A stretch of 12,810 bases of DNA from an uncultured Alphaproteobacteria bacterium (lineage in GTDB: Bacteria > Pseudomonadota > Alphaproteobacteria > CALKHQ01): the NCBI GenBank assembly GCA_937988735.1, contig CALKHQ010000350.1, positions 1 to 12,810 on the forward strand, in the 5' to 3' direction. Below, piece after piece: positions 12,806 to 12,810 of the stretch. The notes beneath the pieces were generated by a model. It worked only from the letters and a program-made list of their open reading frames with translations, was not told where the DNA came from and made no database searches. The first letter of the stretch is position 1; the number at the start of each line of letters is the position of its first letter. Made by a program: the position numbers and the translations under genes.

Positions 12806-12810
12806 CTCGC

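Noticed and set aside
12803..12810. Firm assignment of ATG 12803-12805 as the true start
   Set aside because: Coding bias reaches the window edge, the frame remains open, and only GCGAG is visible upstream, so no ribosome-binding site can be judged.

Overview
The window is almost entirely one late-type bacteriophage (or prophage) gene, read on the minus strand. The DNA is strongly GC-rich and codon third positions are mostly G or C. This suggests a phage of a high-GC bacterium, probably a proteobacterium; no host marker is present. There are no tRNA or rRNA genes, CRISPR arrays, IS elements or convincing promoters or terminators, and no gene-free stretch longer than 300 bases.

Layout, right to left in the direction of transcription. 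From 12805 (possibly from beyond the right edge) to 335 runs one unbroken frame of 4156 codons. It has the architecture of the 'large polyvalent proteins' of phages and conjugative elements: very long chains that string together many effector domains and are thought to be packaged and ejected with the DNA to disarm host defences. In order I see: a Pro/Gln-rich start and an unassigned N-terminal region; a 2H phosphoesterase domain resembling the Acb1 anti-CBASS family; coiled coil; an unassigned alpha/beta region; two tandem GxxW modules; a complete SF2 (SNF2-like) helicase; an N6-adenine-type methyltransferase; two conserved phage modules of unknown function (one around GVKPEELDW, one around EEIQSDWHQ); a zincin metalloprotease; an ADP-ribosyltransferase-like domain; and a long helical C-terminal region of the LPD38 type ending in a charged coiled coil. 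The helicase plus methyltransferase pair recalls DarB of phage P1.

The stop codon of this gene overlaps the start codon of a second gene (338 to the left edge, incomplete) whose N-terminus looks like a phage tail-fibre or appendage protein. A giant protein directly before a fibre gene matches the T7-like order of internal ejection protein then fibre, which supports the idea that the giant protein travels in the virion.

The two most unusual observations concern reading frame. In two linkers (11395-11607 and 8650-8775) the giant frame has poor codon statistics and reads as Gly/Ala/Arg/Glu-rich filler. The +1 frame there has nearly all third positions G or C and reads like ordinary protein. They look like paired, compensating frameshifts that kept a 12.5 kb frame open; the first could instead be a small overlapping gene. 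Separately, the ADP-ribosyltransferase segment is a sharp low-GC island, suggesting a recently acquired domain.
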